Below are positions 4,063 to 5,152 of a stretch of DNA of 5,152 nucleotides, piece by piece; position 1 is the stretch's first letter, and every line of letters starts with the position of its first letter. The stretch lies in contig QNFK01000180.1 of the NCBI GenBank assembly GCA_003645495.1, forward strand, positions 1 through 5,152, given 5' to 3'. The notes below the pieces were generated by a model. That model was not told the DNA's origin. It was given only the letters and a program-made list of their open reading frames with translations, and ran no database searches. The translations under genes were made by a program, and so were the position numbers. This DNA comes from Gammaproteobacteria bacterium. Lineage in GTDB: Bacteria > Pseudomonadota > Gammaproteobacteria > Steroidobacterales > Woeseiaceae.

Positions 4063-5152
4063 GCGACTACGAATTTATCGATCACAGTTATGACGTAGTA
4101 GTCATTGGTGCTGGTGGCGCAGGTCTGCGTGCGACCTTCGGCCTGGCTGAAGGTGGCTTCAGCACGGCATGTATAACCAAAGTATTTCCGACCCGCAGCC
4201 ACACCGTGGCCGCGCAAGGCGGTATCAGTGCTGCGCTTGGCAACATGGGTGATGATGACTGGCGCTGGCACATGTATGACACCGTCAAGGGATCGGACTG
4301 GCTGGGTGATCAGGACGCGATCGAATATATGTGCAAGGAAGCAGCGGATGCTGTGATCGAACTCGAGCAATACGGCGTGCCATTCTCGCGTACCGAGGAT
4401 GGTCGTATTTACCAGCGTCCATTCGGTGGCATGACCACGCACTACGGCGAAGGAACAGCACAACGTACCTGCGCGGCTGCCGACAGGACCGGGCACGCGA
4501 TGCTGCATACGCTGTATCAGCAATCACTGAAGCACGACGCCGAGTTTTATATCGAATATTTTGCTGTTGATCTGATGATGGAGGACGGCGTTTGTCGTGG
4601 TGTCGTGGCCATCGATCTGGCAACGGGCAGGCTGCATCGTTTTCGTTCGCATAAAGTAATCCTCGCGACTGGTGGTTACGGGCGCAGCTATTTCTCCTGC
4701 ACTTCCGCACATACCTGTACCGGCGATGGCAGTGCCATGGTGTTGCGTGCAGGTCTCCCGGTGCAGGACATGGAGTTTGTACAATTCCATCCGACCGGCA
4801 TCTACGGCGCCGGCATGCTGATCACAGAGGGTGTCCGCGGTGAGGGCGGTTACCTGACCAATGCTGACGGTGAGCGCTTCATGGAACGCTACGCGCCGAA
4901 TGCCAAAGACCTGGCTTCTCGTGACGTGGTCAGTCGCTCGATGACCATTGAGATCAATGAGGGGCGTGGTGTGGGGCCGGATAAGGATCACATATTCCTG
5001 CACCTGGAGCACCTTGGTCCGGAAGTTATTGAAGAGCGATTGCCCGGTATTGCCGAGTCAGCAAGAATATTTGCCGGCGTTGACGTGACCAAAGCGCCGA
5101 TACCAGTCCTGCCTACAGTGCACTACAACATGGGTGGCATCCCGGCAAACTA
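4059..5152 (+). CDS. sdhA: Succinate dehydrogenase flavoprotein subunit (partial, runs off the window)
   Basis: SdhA oxidises succinate to fumarate and passes electrons through covalently bound FAD to SdhB. 364 codons are present of an expected 590 or so. The dinucleotide-binding motif GAGGAG is at 17-22. TRSHTVAAQGG (45-55) carries His48, the expected covalent FAD attachment site. Active-site residues aligned with E. coli are His244 in FHPTG, Thr256-Glu257 in LITEGVRGEGG, Arg288 in SRDVVSRS and His355 in HYNMGG. The last substrate arginine lies beyond the window. GVDVTKAPIPVLPTVHYN (340-357) resembles the mitochondrial/alphaproteobacterial SdhA type more than the enteric one, from memory. 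The GTG start shares GTGA (4059-4062) with the sdhD stop. GGGTGG at 4047-4052 is a weak ribosome binding site, so translational coupling to sdhD is likely. sdhB presumably follows outside the window. Confidence 0.97.
   Translation, partial: MSDYEFIDHSYDVVVIGAGGAGLRATFGLAEGGFSTACITKVFPTRSHTVAAQGGISAALGNMGDDDWRWHMYDTVKGSDWLGDQDAIEYMCKEAADAVIELEQYGVPFSRTEDGRIYQRPFGGMTTHYGEGTAQRTCAAADRTGHAMLHTLYQQSLKHDAEFYIEYFAVDLMMEDGVCRGVVAIDLATGRLHRFRSHKVILATGGYGRSYFSCTSAHTCTGDGSAMVLRAGLPVQDMEFVQFHPTGIYGAGMLITEGVRGEGGYLTNADGERFMERYAPNAKDLASRDVVSRSMTIEINEGRGVGPDKDHIFLHLEHLGPEVIEERLPGIAESARIFAGVDVTKAPIPVLPTVHYNMGGIPAN

Noticed and set aside
3942..5012. Long minus-strand open frames opposite sdhD and sdhA (66 to 193 codons)
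   Set aside because: They lie entirely antisense to clearly coding sdhD/sdhA, have no recognisable domains, and are typical shadows of a codon-biased gene.

Overview
The window looks like a piece of a gammaproteobacterial chromosome with moderate GC content. The evidence is the gene order prfB-lysS, a YgfZ protein with the proteobacterial KGCYTGQE motif, and an sdhC-sdhD-sdhA operon start. I cannot name the genus. SdhA has a GVDVTK...PVLPTVHYNMGG block that resembles the mitochondrial/alphaproteobacterial type, and a small SdhAF4 (DUF1674) protein sits just before sdhC. Together these suggest a lineage outside the enterics.

Layout. Positions 1-135 are the last 44 codons of prfB (release factor 2). 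Positions 136-414 are a non-coding, highly palindromic element of about 279 bp with perfect 31-bp inverted ends. It lies between prfB and lysS, which are normally nearly adjacent, and it contains two further large hairpins. lysS (lysyl-tRNA synthetase) runs from a GTG at 419 to 1924, and its Shine-Dalgarno sequence lies inside the element's right end. The 253-bp convergent gap 1925-2177 holds a small hairpin, a REP-like palindrome, a perfect 20-bp-arm bidirectional terminator hairpin and part of a second, inverted REP-like repeat. That second repeat supplies the stop codon of the minus-strand gene ygfZ (2178-3047). Nine bases beyond the ygfZ start, in the opposite direction, begins a 63-codon sdhAF4 gene (3057-3248). 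It is followed by sdhC (3293-3679), sdhD (3676-4062) and the first 364 codons of sdhA (4059 to the window end). The last three overlap by 4 bp each.

How the genes work together. prfB and lysS are translation genes: termination and tRNA-Lys charging. The right half centres on succinate dehydrogenase (complex II). SdhC and SdhD are the heme/quinone membrane anchors, SdhA is the flavoprotein with the FAD-linking histidine, and SdhAF4 is an assembly factor that binds flavinylated SdhA. YgfZ is a folate-binding protein needed for a subset of Fe-S enzymes, so it plausibly supports the same metabolic branch.

The core genes are ordinary. The most unusual content is the nested palindromic element at 136-414. 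Its two internal hairpins carry homologous cores in opposite orientation but have unrelated, still self-complementary stems. Next in interest is the REP pair at the lysS/ygfZ junction.
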